64,000 bases of DNA from Prochlorococcus sp. AG-355-J09 (lineage in GTDB: Bacteria; Cyanobacteriota; Cyanobacteriia; PCC-6307; Cyanobiaceae), in assembly GCA_003278735.1 (NCBI GenBank), contig QCDO01000002.1, positions 1 through 64,000 of the forward strand, given 5' to 3'. Below, in pieces: positions 9,411-18,008 of this stretch. Position 1 is the stretch's first letter. Every line of letters starts with the position of its first letter. The notes under the pieces are model-generated. The model did no database searches, was not told where the DNA came from, and saw only the letters and a program-made list of their open reading frames with translations. A program made the position numbers and the translations under genes.

Positions 9411-10763
9411 TTATTTAATTATTTTATTAATTTCTAAAAAGAGTTTGTTTGTTATTTCGCTAGATAAGGAATTAACTTCCTCATGATTTTTGGCTTCAAC
9501 TAGAACTCTAATTAAAGGTTCTGTCCCACTAGGCCTTATAAAAACTCTACAATTATCCGAATATAATGCCTGAAAATTTTCTATAGTTTGATCGATGAAG
9601 ATTTTGGTTTTTGGATTTAATTTTTTAATATTAAAATCTAATTTGATATTGGTTAGTTTTTGAGGAAGAGGTTCGAAACTACTTTTAAGCCAATCATTTA
9701 GATTAATATTTTTCTTTTTACAAAATTTAGAAATTTGAAGTGCAGTCAATATCCCATCTCCAGAAAAGTTATTAATTTTTGAAAGTATATGACCTGACTG
9801 CTCACCTCCTAAGACTGCCCCTTTTTCCTTAATTGCGTCATGCACATATTTATCTCCTACATCAGTTCTATATAAAATTCCTCCAATTTTCTTCCAGGCC
9901 TTTTCAAAACCTAAGTTTGCCATTTTCGTTGAAATTAGTAAATTATTCCTAAGAATTTTTTTTTCCATAAGTTCTCTACCCCAAAGAAAAAGAATATGAT
10001 CTCCATCTAAAACATTGCCTTTTGAATCTATTCCAATTACTCTATCGGCATCTCCATCGAAGCTAAAACCCATATCTGCAGGAATCTCACTTAATGCTTT
10101 TTTTAATGGTTCGAGGTTAGTTGAACCACAATTCATATTAATTTTCAACCCATTTTTAGAGTTATTGATAACTCTTACATCAGCACCAAGAGTCTGAAAA
10201 ATCTTTTCTGCGCAGGTTGTCGCTGATCCATTGCATGTGTCTAATATTATTTTCAACCCGCTTAGATCTTCTCCGCCAATTGTTTGGATTAGGCTTTTAA
10301 TATAAATATCAAAAAGATCTTTATTTGTTTTTAATGGGATTACTTTTCTAGGAATTGAGATATTGTGATTTGAATCTTCAATTAATTTTTGAATTTTATT
10401 TTCAAAATATTTGGTGATTTTTTGACCATTGTGATCAAAAATTTTTATGCCATTATATTCTGGTGGATTATGACTTGCAGATATCATGATCCCACTACTA
10501 AAGTTCTCTTGTTTGATTAAAAGAGGAATTGCCGGGGTAGGGCAGATTCCAAGATTTATAAATTTTTTGCCACTTTCGTTTATACCTTGTGTTATTGCCT
10601 TAAGTAGAATATCTCCACTAATTCTTGTGTCTCTTCCAATTATTATTGGACTTTTATTCTCTAAGCTCGAACCTAAAGCATACCCTACTTTGTAGGCTAG
10701 TGAATAGGTTATCTCTTCATTAAATCTTCCTCTTATTCCATCAGTTCCAAAGATTGATTGCAT
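9411..10763 (-). CDS. glmM: Phosphoglucosamine mutase
   Basis: GlmM interconverts glucosamine-6-phosphate and glucosamine-1-phosphate on the way to UDP-GlcNAc for peptidoglycan and lipopolysaccharide. The 450 residues include the start [11 protein letters not shown], the phosphoserine loop [10 protein letters not shown] with Ser97, the metal-binding DGDADR, the sugar-binding GGEQSGH, and the C-terminal phosphate loop [15 protein letters not shown]. This is the bacterial GlmM pattern, distinct from the second hexomutase at 40.3 kb. It is divergent from the thioredoxin-like gene. Confidence 0.96.
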   Translation of the reverse strand: MQSIFGTDGIRGRFNEEITYSLAYKVGYALGSSLENKSPIIIGRDTRISGDILLKAITQGINESGKKFINLGICPTPAIPLLIKQENFSSGIMISASHNPPEYNGIKIFDHNGQKITKYFENKIQKLIEDSNHNISIPRKVIPLKTNKDLFDIYIKSLIQTIGGEDLSGLKIILDTCNGSATTCAEKIFQTLGADVRVINNSKNGLKINMNCGSTNLEPLKKALSEIPADMGFSFDGDADRVIGIDSKGNVLDGDHILFLWGRELMEKKILRNNLLISTKMANLGFEKAWKKIGGILYRTDVGDKYVHDAIKEKGAVLGGEQSGHILSKINNFSGDGILTALQISKFCKKKNINLNDWLKSSFEPLPQKLTNIKLDFNIKKLNPKTKIFIDQTIENFQALYSDNCRVFIRPSGTEPLIRVLVEAKNHEEVNSLSSEITNKLFLEINKIIK

Positions 10764-10900
10764 AAATAGTTCTAGGAATCAAAGAATTTTTTGATAATTA
10801 TTTAGTTATTATTTTATCAGTTGATTAAAAGCTTATAGATTTCAATTCTCTTTATTTGTTTAACTTATTTAAGATGTTTTAAGTTATTACTAATTTAATA

Positions 10901-11446
10901 GTGCAATTTGAGAGTCGAGAGCAAATTTTAAAGACAAATTTAAAAACAATACTTATTTTAATTATATCTATTGTTATCATTTCACTGCTATCGTTAAAGA
11001 ACTTATTTTTTAAATCGACTTATCTTCTAAAGAGTTTTGGAGAATTATCTGTTGACCCTGAAATAGCTTTTACTAATAATAAGCCTACATTTCTCGAATT
11101 TTATGCTGAGTGGTGTGAAGTTTGCAAAGAAATGGCTCCGCAAGTTTCTGCTTTTAAAGATGAGTACGAAAAAGATATTAATTTTGTTTTTTTAAATGTT
11201 GATAATCAAAAATGGGGTAATTATATCCAGAAGTTTGCCGTCAATGGTATTCCTCAAGTTAATCTTTTTGATAAAAAGGGTAATCTAATATCCACTTATA
11301 TTGGTAAACAAGATGAAATAAAAATAAGAGAATCTATTAATAATTTAGAAAAAGAAGAAAAATCTTATGAGGAAATCATTAATGCTGAATTTTCAACTAT
11401 TCAGGAAAATAAAAATAATGAAATTAGTCCTCGTAGTCATGGATAA
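10901..11446 (+). CDS. txlA: Membrane-anchored thioredoxin-like protein (TxlA/HCF164 type)
   Basis: The start is a GTG. A single membrane helix (about residues 15-33) anchors a thioredoxin fold with active site WCEVCKEM (Cys72 and Cys75) and the cis-proline loop GIPQVNLFDKKG. The domain order and active site match cyanobacterial TxlA and plant HCF164, thylakoid-anchored thioredoxins that pass reducing power toward cytochrome assembly in plants. A charged C-terminal tail of about 30 residues follows. It is convergent with thyX, three bases away. The family is sure; the exact partner is inferred. Confidence 0.85.
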   Translation: MQFESREQILKTNLKTILILIISIVIISLLSLKNLFFKSTYLLKSFGELSVDPEIAFTNNKPTFLEFYAEWCEVCKEMAPQVSAFKDEYEKDINFVFLNVDNQKWGNYIQKFAVNGIPQVNLFDKKGNLISTYIGKQDEIKIRESINNLEKEEKSYEEIINAEFSTIQENKNNEISPRSHG

Positions 11447-11449
11447 TTT

Positions 11450-12082
11450 TTACCACTCTAAAGATTTTGAAACAATCGGAAAACTTTCTTTAAAAATAGA
11501 CTTACAATTTTGGGCGATAGATTTGTGTTCTTGCTGGGTACCATGAGCTGATCTTAAATGAATGTAATGGATCCACGATCTGCATGATCCAGACATATAA
11601 ATTCTTGTTGGAGTTGCTAATGGTAAAACAAATCTCGCACATTCTTTGGCTACGCCTTCAGCAAGTAAATCTTCATATAATTCTGTAGCAGCCTGAAAAT
11701 GTAAACAAATTTTTTCATTGAATCTTTTTTTTAACTCATCAGGGAGATCAGGAATTGAATTTTGCCTATTTTTAAAATCTTGACGCCTTAATTCTGGTAA
11801 GGGGATATTACCCAATTGAGAACTATCTGCATATCTCTGTGAAAATTCCTGGAAAGTAAATGATCTATGTCTTAAAATTTGGGCAGCGATTCCTCGGTTA
11901 GTTTCTATTTGCAAGGTCATAAATGACTGTTCAAAAACACTCCAATGTTCATTTTTAATGCAATAACTCAATAATTTCGAATAGTCTTCATTTTCCTGAT
12001 TTTTTGGATTACTAACTCTTGCAATGTAAGCCATTGTTTTTTCTGCATCAGGAGTTAGCGAAATTAGTTCAACTTTACTCAT
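11450..12082 (-). CDS. thyX: Flavin-dependent thymidylate synthase
   Basis: ThyX makes dTMP from dUMP using FAD, NADPH and methylene-tetrahydrofolate. The 210-residue protein has the signature RHRSFTFQEFSQRY (RHR at 71-73, then seven residues and Ser81). I start it at the ATG beginning MSKVELISL, because longer in-frame starts reach into the dcd coding region and add non-family sequence. That leaves one base between the dcd stop and this ATG, consistent with translational coupling. Dcd upstream supplies dUMP precursors, so the pair forms a short thymidylate route. Confidence 0.95.
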   Translation of the reverse strand: MSKVELISLTPDAEKTMAYIARVSNPKNQENEDYSKLLSYCIKNEHWSVFEQSFMTLQIETNRGIAAQILRHRSFTFQEFSQRYADSSQLGNIPLPELRRQDFKNRQNSIPDLPDELKKRFNEKICLHFQAATELYEDLLAEGVAKECARFVLPLATPTRIYMSGSCRSWIHYIHLRSAHGTQQEHKSIAQNCKSIFKESFPIVSKSLEW

Positions 12083-12083
12083 T

Positions 12084-12677
12084 TTAGATCTTTGCAAGAG
12101 TAACTTTTTCTGGTTGGTTTTGATATTTACCTCTTCTATCTTCATAAGTTGTGGAGCATGGATCACCTTCAAAAAAGAGTAGTTGGCAAATACCCTCTTC
12201 AGCATATATTCTGCAATCTGCACCTGAACTATTACTAAACTCTAAAGTTAGATGACCTTCCCACCCTGCCTCTGCAGGCGTTGTATTAACAATAATTCCA
12301 AGTCGTGCGTAAGTACTTTTGCCAATGCAGATTACAGTTATATTTTCTGGAACTTTCATCTTTTCTAAAGCAACTCCTAAACCATATGAGTGAGCAGGAA
12401 GAATAAAAAAGTCACCATCATTATCATGGTGAAGAACAGTTTTCTCTAGATTATTAGGATTAAACTTTTTGGGGTTCATCACAGTCCCCGGGATATGTCT
12501 GAAAATTAGGAATTCTTTTGATGAAAGTCTTAAATCATAGCCATAAGAGGAACATCCGTAACTCAAAACTGGCTTTTGTTTAATGTCAGGCTCAAGATGT
12601 CTCACCAGATTTGATTGAAAGGGTTTTATCATACCTTCCGAAGCTTTTTGATTTATCCAGAGATCATTTTTTAGCAT
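12084..12677 (-). CDS. dcd: dCTP deaminase
   Basis: Dcd deaminates dCTP to dUTP, the precursor of dUMP for thymidylate. The 197-residue protein shows the family's SYGYDLRLS near the start, the GKSTYARLGI loop that binds the triphosphate, and NTTPAEAGWEGHLTLEFSN with the catalytic Glu. The C-terminus (EGDPCSTTYEDRRGKYQNQ) is typical. It lies four bases downstream of the CobO-like gene and one base upstream of thyX, so these three probably form one operon. Confidence 0.95.
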   Translation of the reverse strand: MLKNDLWINQKASEGMIKPFQSNLVRHLEPDIKQKPVLSYGCSSYGYDLRLSSKEFLIFRHIPGTVMNPKKFNPNNLEKTVLHHDNDGDFFILPAHSYGLGVALEKMKVPENITVICIGKSTYARLGIIVNTTPAEAGWEGHLTLEFSNSSGADCRIYAEEGICQLLFFEGDPCSTTYEDRRGKYQNQPEKVTLAKI

Positions 12678-12681
12678 TGTT

Positions 12682-13263
12682 TTATGAGCGAAGTTCGGTA
12701 ATTTGGTTAGCCATCAATAATAAATCTTTAGGTATATCTGTACCAGTAAGGATTACATCTCCTGATATAAATCGGTTTTCAAGTGTTGAAATCAAATCAT
12801 CTTTATCGATAATTTTCATGTCAACAGCTAAAGAAATTTCATCAAGTATTATTTGGTCATTCTCTCCGGACTGCAGTTCTTTTTTACAAAAATTCCATAA
12901 TTCAATAGTAGATTCATGAATAGATTCTTTTAAATTTTTATTATTTTCAATTGCCTCAGAATTATATTGATCAAAGGAATGTGATGATCTCACCCAGGTT
13001 AAATTACCGCATAGCTTTACTGGATTATCAACTCCTTGCTTAACCCCTCCTTTCATAAATTGTATTAGTAGCACTTTCCTGCCAAGAGCAGCATTTCTTA
13101 GAGAGTCTCTAATAATAGCTGTGTAGCTGCCTCTATATGGAGATTGATAGATTTGAATTTGCCCGTTTTGCGAAAATTTTTTTACGTTAATTTTGTTAGC
13201 ATTATTTTTTTTTACAACATCAAGATTACCTTTGGAATAAATATGAGATGAGCTAATTACCAT
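12682..13263 (-). CDS. CobO/BtuR-family protein with degenerate P-loop
   Basis: The fold follows ATP:cob(I)alamin adenosyltransferases of the CobO/BtuR type. After a strand comes NAALGRKVLLIQFMKGG, a later helix WNFCKKELQSG, the Walker B-like DQIILDEISLAVD, and the C-terminal VILTGTDIPKDLLLMANQITEL. In active members the nucleotide is held by a GDGKGKTTAA loop. Here the corresponding place reads SPYRGSYTAI, without the Gly-Lys-Thr, so normal ATP binding is doubtful. An N-terminal extension of about 30 residues has no match I know. It may be a diverged paralogue with a new role. It is probably cotranscribed with dcd and thyX. Confidence 0.7.
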   Translation of the reverse strand: MVISSSHIYSKGNLDVVKKNNANKINVKKFSQNGQIQIYQSPYRGSYTAIIRDSLRNAALGRKVLLIQFMKGGVKQGVDNPVKLCGNLTWVRSSHSFDQYNSEAIENNKNLKESIHESTIELWNFCKKELQSGENDQIILDEISLAVDMKIIDKDDLISTLENRFISGDVILTGTDIPKDLLLMANQITELRS

Positions 13264-13400
13264 TATTTAGATTCTTTCTACATGCAGTATAATTAGAAAT
13301 TAATGACGCTGCATATAGTGTAATTTTACTTAAAAAAGGATTAAGCAATTTGAAACTGACTGAAAAAAGCTTGACGATAAACTGATAAGAATTGAAAATT

Positions 13401-13414
13401 GTTACAGTTGATAC
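13401..13414 (+). promoter_or_regulatory. Near-consensus NtcA box upstream of ntcA
   Basis: The sequence gttacagttgatac fits GTN-N8-TAC, one base off the NtcA consensus GTA-N8-TAC. It lies about 49 bases before the ntcA start codon, leaving room for a -10 element near 13436 (taaatt-like). NtcA autoregulation is well known in cyanobacteria. Assignment is by pattern alone. Confidence 0.5.
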
Positions 13415-13462
13415 AAGATATTTCAGGGCGTCTCCTTAAATTTTTTAATAGTCAAGATATTT

Positions 13463-14197
13463 ATGATACCTGCTTCTCGAGGATTCAACAGCTTTAGTTC
13501 GCAACAATCCGGACAAAGTAAAATTAACTCTATTGGAGAACGTTTTCCAATCAATAGAACTTTAATGGAAGTTATTAAAGGTCTAGATGGTGCAAGCACA
13601 GAAATGGTTGAGAGGTCTAAAACAATATTCTTCCCTGGAGACCCTGCTGAAAGGGTGTATCTTATAAGAAGAGGAGCAGTAAGACTTTCAAGAGTTTATG
13701 AGTCAGGTGAAGAAATAACTGTTGCTCTTTTAAGAGAGAATAGTCTCTTTGGTGTTTTATCTCTTCTAACAGGCCATAGATCCGATCGTTTTTACCATGC
13801 CATTGCATTCACAAGAGTTGAGATGATAACAGCACCTGCAAATTCTGTTTTAAGAGCTATTGAGGAAGATGCATCAGTAGGACTATTACTTTTACAGGGG
13901 CTTTCAAGTAGGATCCTGCAAACTGAAACAATGATAGAAACTCTTACACATAGAGATATGTCTTCTCGTTTAGTAAGTTTTTTAATGGTTCTTTGTAGAG
14001 ACTTTGGAGTTGCAGGTGAAAAAGGTATTACGATAGATTTAAGGCTTTCGCATCAGGCAATTGCTGAAGCAATTGGTTCTACAAGAGTAACCATTACAAG
14101 ATTATTGGGAGATTTAAAGGATTCAGGGCTTCTTAATATTGAAAGAAAAAAGATTACAGTCTTCGATCCAATTGCTCTTGCAAAAAGATTTAATTGA
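13463..14197 (+). CDS. ntcA: Global nitrogen regulator NtcA
   Basis: NtcA is the CRP-family activator of nitrogen-assimilation genes; it responds to 2-oxoglutarate and works with PipX. The 244 residues hold the cyclic-nucleotide-binding-like fold ([22 protein letters not shown]), the long dimer helix, and a C-terminal helix-turn-helix at about 195-215 ([21 protein letters not shown]) that is characteristic of NtcA. A likely target, amt1, lies at 25.3 kb with a perfect NtcA box. A near-consensus box also sits upstream of this gene. A DUF3084 gene follows 39 bases downstream. Confidence 0.97.
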   Translation: MIPASRGFNSFSSQQSGQSKINSIGERFPINRTLMEVIKGLDGASTEMVERSKTIFFPGDPAERVYLIRRGAVRLSRVYESGEEITVALLRENSLFGVLSLLTGHRSDRFYHAIAFTRVEMITAPANSVLRAIEEDASVGLLLLQGLSSRILQTETMIETLTHRDMSSRLVSFLMVLCRDFGVAGEKGITIDLRLSHQAIAEAIGSTRVTITRLLGDLKDSGLLNIERKKITVFDPIALAKRFN

Positions 14198-14236
14198 TTC
14201 ATCGTAAATTATGATGTACTGAGGATAAGCAAAAGT

Positions 14237-15202
14237 GTGGCTTGGATTTTAATTGTTTTTTTAATATTACTGGGAGGATTAATTGCACCATTCGGGGATA
14301 TTCTTGGGACAAAGATTGGCAAAGCAAGATTTAGTATCTTAAAATTAAGACCTAAAAAAACAGCAACTATAATAACTATTATTACTGGTGGGTTTATTAG
14401 TTCAATATCAATAGGATTATTGATTTTAGTAAGTGAAGAATTCAGACAAAGGCTTTTTGTTGATATTCCTTTTTTGCAAAAAACTTTAGATGAAAGTAAA
14501 AAAGCTTTAATCCCTTTACAGCAAGAACAAAAGGAACTTGAAGGTAAAATTATTCAAAAAGAAAAGGAGTTAAATCAATTAAAAAATAATATTAAAGAAT
14601 TTAGGAGAGGAAATATTGTTATTAAAAGAGGACAGACTTTATTTATAGCTGAAATTAAATCTAGCTCAAATGTAAAACTAGATTTTGCAAAAATCTACAA
14701 TGAAGCTGATAAATTTGTAAGGAAAATTGTTATTCCAAATAATAAAGAAGCAAAAAATATTCTTTTGTGGAGACCTAGTGATATCACAAAAATTCAGACA
14801 ATAGCAGCTAATGGTGGTGACTGGATTTTACTAATCAAATCAGCAACAAATGTTTTAAAAGGTGATAATTTTGTTTTTGTATCTCCTGATTTATTAGAGA
14901 ATAAATTTATAGTCAAAAAAGGGGATGTTATTACAAGTTCAATTCTGGGGGAAAGTGATCTAGATCTTCAATCAATCAATTTAAAAATTAAATCATTGCT
15001 TAGAGAAACAAGGGACGAAATTAAGTCAAAAGGATCACAAGTTAGTGAAATTAAAACAAATGGAAATTTTGTAAAAAAAATTAGAGATTTTCTTCAAGAA
15101 AATCAAAATATCAAATTTAAATTAGAAGTAGTATCTTTGAGAGATAGTAAAACTGTAGAGCCCATAGTAGTTGAAATAAATATTTCAAAAATTGCCTCTT
15201 GA
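14237..15202 (+). CDS. DUF3084 domain membrane protein
   Basis: The 321-residue protein matches the cyanobacterial DUF3084 family. It has two N-terminal membrane helices (about 2-20 and 45-65), separated by the conserved GTKIGKARFSILKLRPKKTA. A coiled coil at about 85-125 is rich in Gln, Glu and Lys, and a mostly beta C-terminal region follows. It has the look of a membrane anchor with a periplasmic or cytoplasmic coiled coil; its role is unknown. The start is a GTG. The stop abuts the ATG of the next gene with no spacer, suggesting coupled translation. Confidence 0.7.
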   Translation: MAWILIVFLILLGGLIAPFGDILGTKIGKARFSILKLRPKKTATIITIITGGFISSISIGLLILVSEEFRQRLFVDIPFLQKTLDESKKALIPLQQEQKELEGKIIQKEKELNQLKNNIKEFRRGNIVIKRGQTLFIAEIKSSSNVKLDFAKIYNEADKFVRKIVIPNNKEAKNILLWRPSDITKIQTIAANGGDWILLIKSATNVLKGDNFVFVSPDLLENKFIVKKGDVITSSILGESDLDLQSINLKIKSLLRETRDEIKSKGSQVSEIKTNGNFVKKIRDFLQENQNIKFKLEVVSLRDSKTVEPIVVEINISKIAS

Positions 15203-15640
15203 ATGTCTAGAGTAATAACTATTGATCCCGGAAAAAGTAAATGCGGCTTAGTTTTAGCTGAAATAACTGAAAAAAAAGTTTATGAGGCTATCGTTGTTAA
15301 AAGTGAATTGCTTGAGAATTTTGTCAGAAAACTAATTACCACCGAGAAAATATCACAAATTATTATTGGCAATGGTACCACCAGTAGAGAAATAAAAGAA
15401 AAACTAAATTTTTTTAAAAAAGAAATAATAACTTTTGAGGAAAAAAATACAACTTTTAGAGCTAAAGCAAGATATTTTGAACTTTTTCCAATTAGTGGTC
15501 TGAAGTTTTTAATGCCCAGAGAGGTTTTTATTCTTAATAAAAACCTTGATGCAATATCAGCTTTGATAATTTTAGAAGATTATTGCAAAACGAAGTTTAC
15601 TTTGAATCAAAATGTTGATTTTAAAACTTGGCTGAAATAG
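15203..15640 (+). CDS. YqgF-like RNase H-fold protein
   Basis: The 145-residue protein has the RNase H-fold nuclease layout. VITIDPGKSKCGLVL carries the first acidic residue (IDPG) of YqgF/RuvX-type enzymes. A central strand reads QIIIGNGTTSREIK, and a C-terminal LDAISALIILEDY contains the last acidic residue. YqgF/RuvX members process pre-16S rRNA ends. This one is more divergent and is described in cyanobacteria as a resolvase-like protein. It directly follows DUF3084 and is convergent with DUF3146, overlapping it by 20 bases. Confidence 0.65.
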   Translation: MSRVITIDPGKSKCGLVLAEITEKKVYEAIVVKSELLENFVRKLITTEKISQIIIGNGTTSREIKEKLNFFKKEIITFEEKNTTFRAKARYFELFPISGLKFLMPREVFILNKNLDAISALIILEDYCKTKFTLNQNVDFKTWLK

Positions 15641-15878
15641 TGAACTTATATTGATTCCCTGCTTCTAGTTCATAATCTTTTTTCAATAAAAATCTCAATA
15701 AGGCATTCTCAATTAATGCTCTTCCCAAAGGTGGATTTACAGTTAATAAACCTTTATTAAAGAAGTATATAAAAGTCCATTTAAATTGACTAGCTTCCAC
15801 TACTCCCTGAATTTGCTTTTTTGAGAAGCAATATTCCTTAACGCTAAGATAAGCAATTGTTTCAGGTTTTGAACCCAT
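15621..15878 (-). CDS. DUF3146 family protein
   Basis: This small soluble protein of 85 residues is built of short beta-type segments. It has the family's pattern of FKWTFIYFFNKGLLTVNPPLGRALIENALLRFL split around the conserved PPLGRALI. It follows three bases after pth and is probably in the same operon. It is restricted to cyanobacteria as far as I know. Function unknown. Confidence 0.65.
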   Translation of the reverse strand: MGSKPETIAYLSVKEYCFSKKQIQGVVEASQFKWTFIYFFNKGLLTVNPPLGRALIENALLRFLLKKDYELEAGNQYKFTISAKF

Positions 15879-15881
15879 TTC

Positions 15882-16484
15882 TTAAGGTTGGTCTTTATCA
15901 AAAGAATTTAAATCATTAATAATATATTCTTCTTTTTTAGAATTTATTTGTTCGAGGGATTCTATTACTCTCTTATACACTTTATCTAATATTGATTTTT
16001 CTTCTATTGAAATATTTCCTAATACATGTGAAATCGTATTGAAATGATTTTTTCCTTTTGATACAGGAGGCGACCCAATACCAATTCTTATCCTTTTAAA
16101 GTTTTGTGTCTGCAATTTTTCAATGATGCTTTTCAGTCCGTTATGTCCCCCTGAGCTTCCTTTTCTTCTAAATCTTATTTTTCCAAGGGGTAGATCTTTA
16201 TCATCGACTATTATGAAAATCTGATCTAAATTGATTTTGTACCAATCAACTATTGCTCGGACAGCATCACCACTGTTATTCATAAACGTATTTGGTAAAA
16301 ATAATCTGAAAGTAGAATCATCGATTTGAAATTCAGAGCAGGAACTTTTAAGCTTATCTTTTAATAGAAAATTTGAATTATATTTTTTCGAGAGATGTTC
16401 AAGTAGTAAAAAACCTATATTATGTCTAGTTTTTGAGTATTTTTTACCAGGATTTCCTAATCCAATTAAAAATATTTCTTTCAT
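15882..16484 (-). CDS. pth: Peptidyl-tRNA hydrolase
   Basis: Pth releases tRNA from stalled peptidyl-tRNAs. The 200-residue protein starts with LIGLGNPGKKYSKTRHNIGF, carrying the family Asn and the catalytic His. It continues with FMNNSGDAV and the conserved acidic IIVDDKDLPLGKIRFRRKGSSGGHNGLKS. The length is normal. It lies downstream of psbH on the same strand, but a strong terminator separates them, so it is probably transcribed from its own promoter in the 16485-16560 region. Confidence 0.95.
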   Translation of the reverse strand: MKEIFLIGLGNPGKKYSKTRHNIGFLLLEHLSKKYNSNFLLKDKLKSSCSEFQIDDSTFRLFLPNTFMNNSGDAVRAIVDWYKINLDQIFIIVDDKDLPLGKIRFRRKGSSGGHNGLKSIIEKLQTQNFKRIRIGIGSPPVSKGKNHFNTISHVLGNISIEEKSILDKVYKRVIESLEQINSKKEEYIINDLNSFDKDQP

Positions 16485-16563
16485 TGTTAATTTCTAAATC
16501 TCTTTTTGTTTGAGAATTATGAATATATACAAAATATAACTAATTAATAAAAACAAAAATATT

Positions 16564-16607
16564 AAAAAAAGTTATTTGGCAATTTTCATATTAACCAAAT
16601 AACTTTT
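16564..16607 (-). terminator. Rho-independent terminator of psbH
   Basis: On the minus strand, an 11-base-pair stem (aagttatttgg pairing with ccaaataactt, 16569-16579 with 16595-16605) with a 15-base loop is followed by a T run. It lies 20 bases after the psbH stop. The T-rich flanks on both sides could let it work in both directions. Confidence 0.85.
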
Positions 16608-16625
16608 TGAGAAAATTTCAGAAAT

Positions 16626-16826
16626 TTAGTTTCCGTTCCAATCTACTGAGAAACCTTGTAGTAGTAGGGATTGGTTATAAATTTGTAGAAGAATAACTAA
16701 GAAAACCAAAAGTAGTAGACCAATTACTGTCATTATAGGAACTGCTCCCCAGCCAGGTACAACTTTCCCTTGACCTGAATTGCCAATTGCTTTTAAAAGA
16801 CTTCCTAATGCTGTTTTTTGACCCAT
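16626..16826 (-). CDS. psbH: Photosystem II protein H
   Basis: PsbH is a single-span thylakoid subunit near the QB site of photosystem II. The 66 residues show [31 protein letters not shown], one membrane helix (about 27-48, [21 protein letters not shown]), and the C-terminal [13 protein letters not shown]. It is divergent from psbN across about 80 bases that must hold both promoters, the usual cyanobacterial arrangement. Confidence 0.97.
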   Translation of the reverse strand: MGQKTALGSLLKAIGNSGQGKVVPGWGAVPIMTVIGLLLLVFLVILLQIYNQSLLLQGFSVDWNGN

Positions 16827-16906
16827 GTTAAATTCACAAAATCGAATACTATTTCGCTATTGTATAAGAACTAATACATAAATTGTTTACAAACTTAGCA
16901 AAATTG

Positions 16907-17059
16907 ATGCAAACTTTATCATCAGCTCCAGATCCTGCAGTTTCTATAGCGGTAACAATTCTGGCTTTACTATTAGCTTTGACTGGTTTTGGTCTTTGGA
17001 CTGCTTTTGGACCTAAAGCAGCAAAGCTTACTGATCCTTGGGATGATCATGACGATTAA
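16907..17059 (+). CDS. psbN: Photosystem II assembly protein PsbN
   Basis: This 50-residue protein reads MQTLSSAPDPAVSIAVTILA, one membrane helix to about residue 30, then GLWTAFGPKAAKLTDPWDDH. The FGPxxxxLxDPxxxH ending is the PsbN signature. It is a thylakoid protein needed for repair and assembly of photosystem II rather than a structural subunit. It is divergent from psbH and is followed by psbI on the same strand. Confidence 0.95.
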   Translation: MQTLSSAPDPAVSIAVTILALLLALTGFGLWTAFGPKAAKLTDPWDDHDD

Positions 17060-17167
17060 TTTCTCTTAAAGTATTTCAAAATTTACCAAAAATACAAAAA
17101 GTAAACAATTAATCATAGTTTAATTATAAATTTAATAGGATATAAATCTGTCAGCACTAGTAATTCC

Positions 17168-17296
17168 ATGCTCGCTTTAAAAATTTCTGTTTACACTATC
17201 GTCTTTTTCTTTGTTGGAATATTTCTTTTCGGATTTTTAGCAAGTGACCCTACAAGAACCCCCAATAGAAAAGATCTAGAAAGTCCTCAAGATTGA
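17168..17296 (+). CDS. psbI: Photosystem II reaction centre protein I
   Basis: The 42-residue protein [20 protein letters not shown] plus [16 protein letters not shown] is PsbI, a single-span subunit associated with D1 and CP43. The tail after [10 protein letters not shown] has a few residues more than usual. It lies 109 bases after psbN and is convergent with leuD. Confidence 0.95.
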
Positions 17297-17375
17297 TATT
17301 TTAGTTAAATTCTTAAATTGATTTCAGGTAAATCCCAAAAGGCAATATTATTTCTTTTATTTTTATTAATCTCAT

Positions 17376-18008
17376 TCAGCCATTAGAATATGCTGAGCTA
17401 TTAAATTTTATATAGGGTAATTTTGTAAATTTATTTTCTATTAAATTTTCATTCTCAAGTAGTGTTGAAGTAGCATCCCATTCCCCTGACATAAACATTT
17501 TTCTTGAGCTTTCCTTAATCTCAAGATTGAAATTTAAATCTTTTGATTTTGCTAAGGGTTTTTTCAGATCAATTTCTAAAAATAAAAATTTATCATCTTT
17601 ATTTTTTTGAAGTTTTTGTATTAGTTCTTTCGCAAGCGTAAAACATGGAATTCCAATTGCTATACAATTACTATAAAAAATATCAGCGAAACTCTCGCCT
17701 ATAATCGCTTTTATACCCCATCTCATTAGTGCTTGGGGAGCATGCTCTCTACTGGAACCACATCCGAAATTGCTATTAACAACTAGTATTGAGGCATTTT
17801 TGTTTTCCTCTAGGTCAAAAGGATGTCTTCCCTTAAAATTTTTTCTATCATCAGCAAAAACAGATTCACCCAATGAATCAAAGTTAATACACTTCAAGAA
17901 ACGTGCTGGAATTATTCGATCTGTATCAATGTCGTTACCAATCAAGGAGATACATTGCCCGTATATTTTTGTAATTTTTCCAATTGGTGGAGTAAACTCG
18001 GATTTCAT
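17376..18008 (-). CDS. leuD: 3-isopropylmalate dehydratase small subunit
   Basis: LeuD forms the swivelling domain of isopropylmalate isomerase in leucine synthesis. The 210 residues include GNDIDTDRIIPARFLK and VNSNFGCGSSREHAPQALMRWGIKAIIGESFADIFYSN split over the conserved substrate loop. The ATG overlaps the leuC stop by one base (TAATG), so the two are translationally coupled and in equal amount. Confidence 0.96.
   Translation of the reverse strand: MKSEFTPPIGKITKIYGQCISLIGNDIDTDRIIPARFLKCINFDSLGESVFADDRKNFKGRHPFDLEENKNASILVVNSNFGCGSSREHAPQALMRWGIKAIIGESFADIFYSNCIAIGIPCFTLAKELIQKLQKNKDDKFLFLEIDLKKPLAKSKDLNFNLEIKESSRKMFMSGEWDATSTLLENENLIENKFTKLPYIKFNSSAYSNG

Noticed and set aside
12083..12223. 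Longer N-terminus for thyX
   Set aside because: It lies in the dcd coding region out of frame and adds residues not seen in ThyX.
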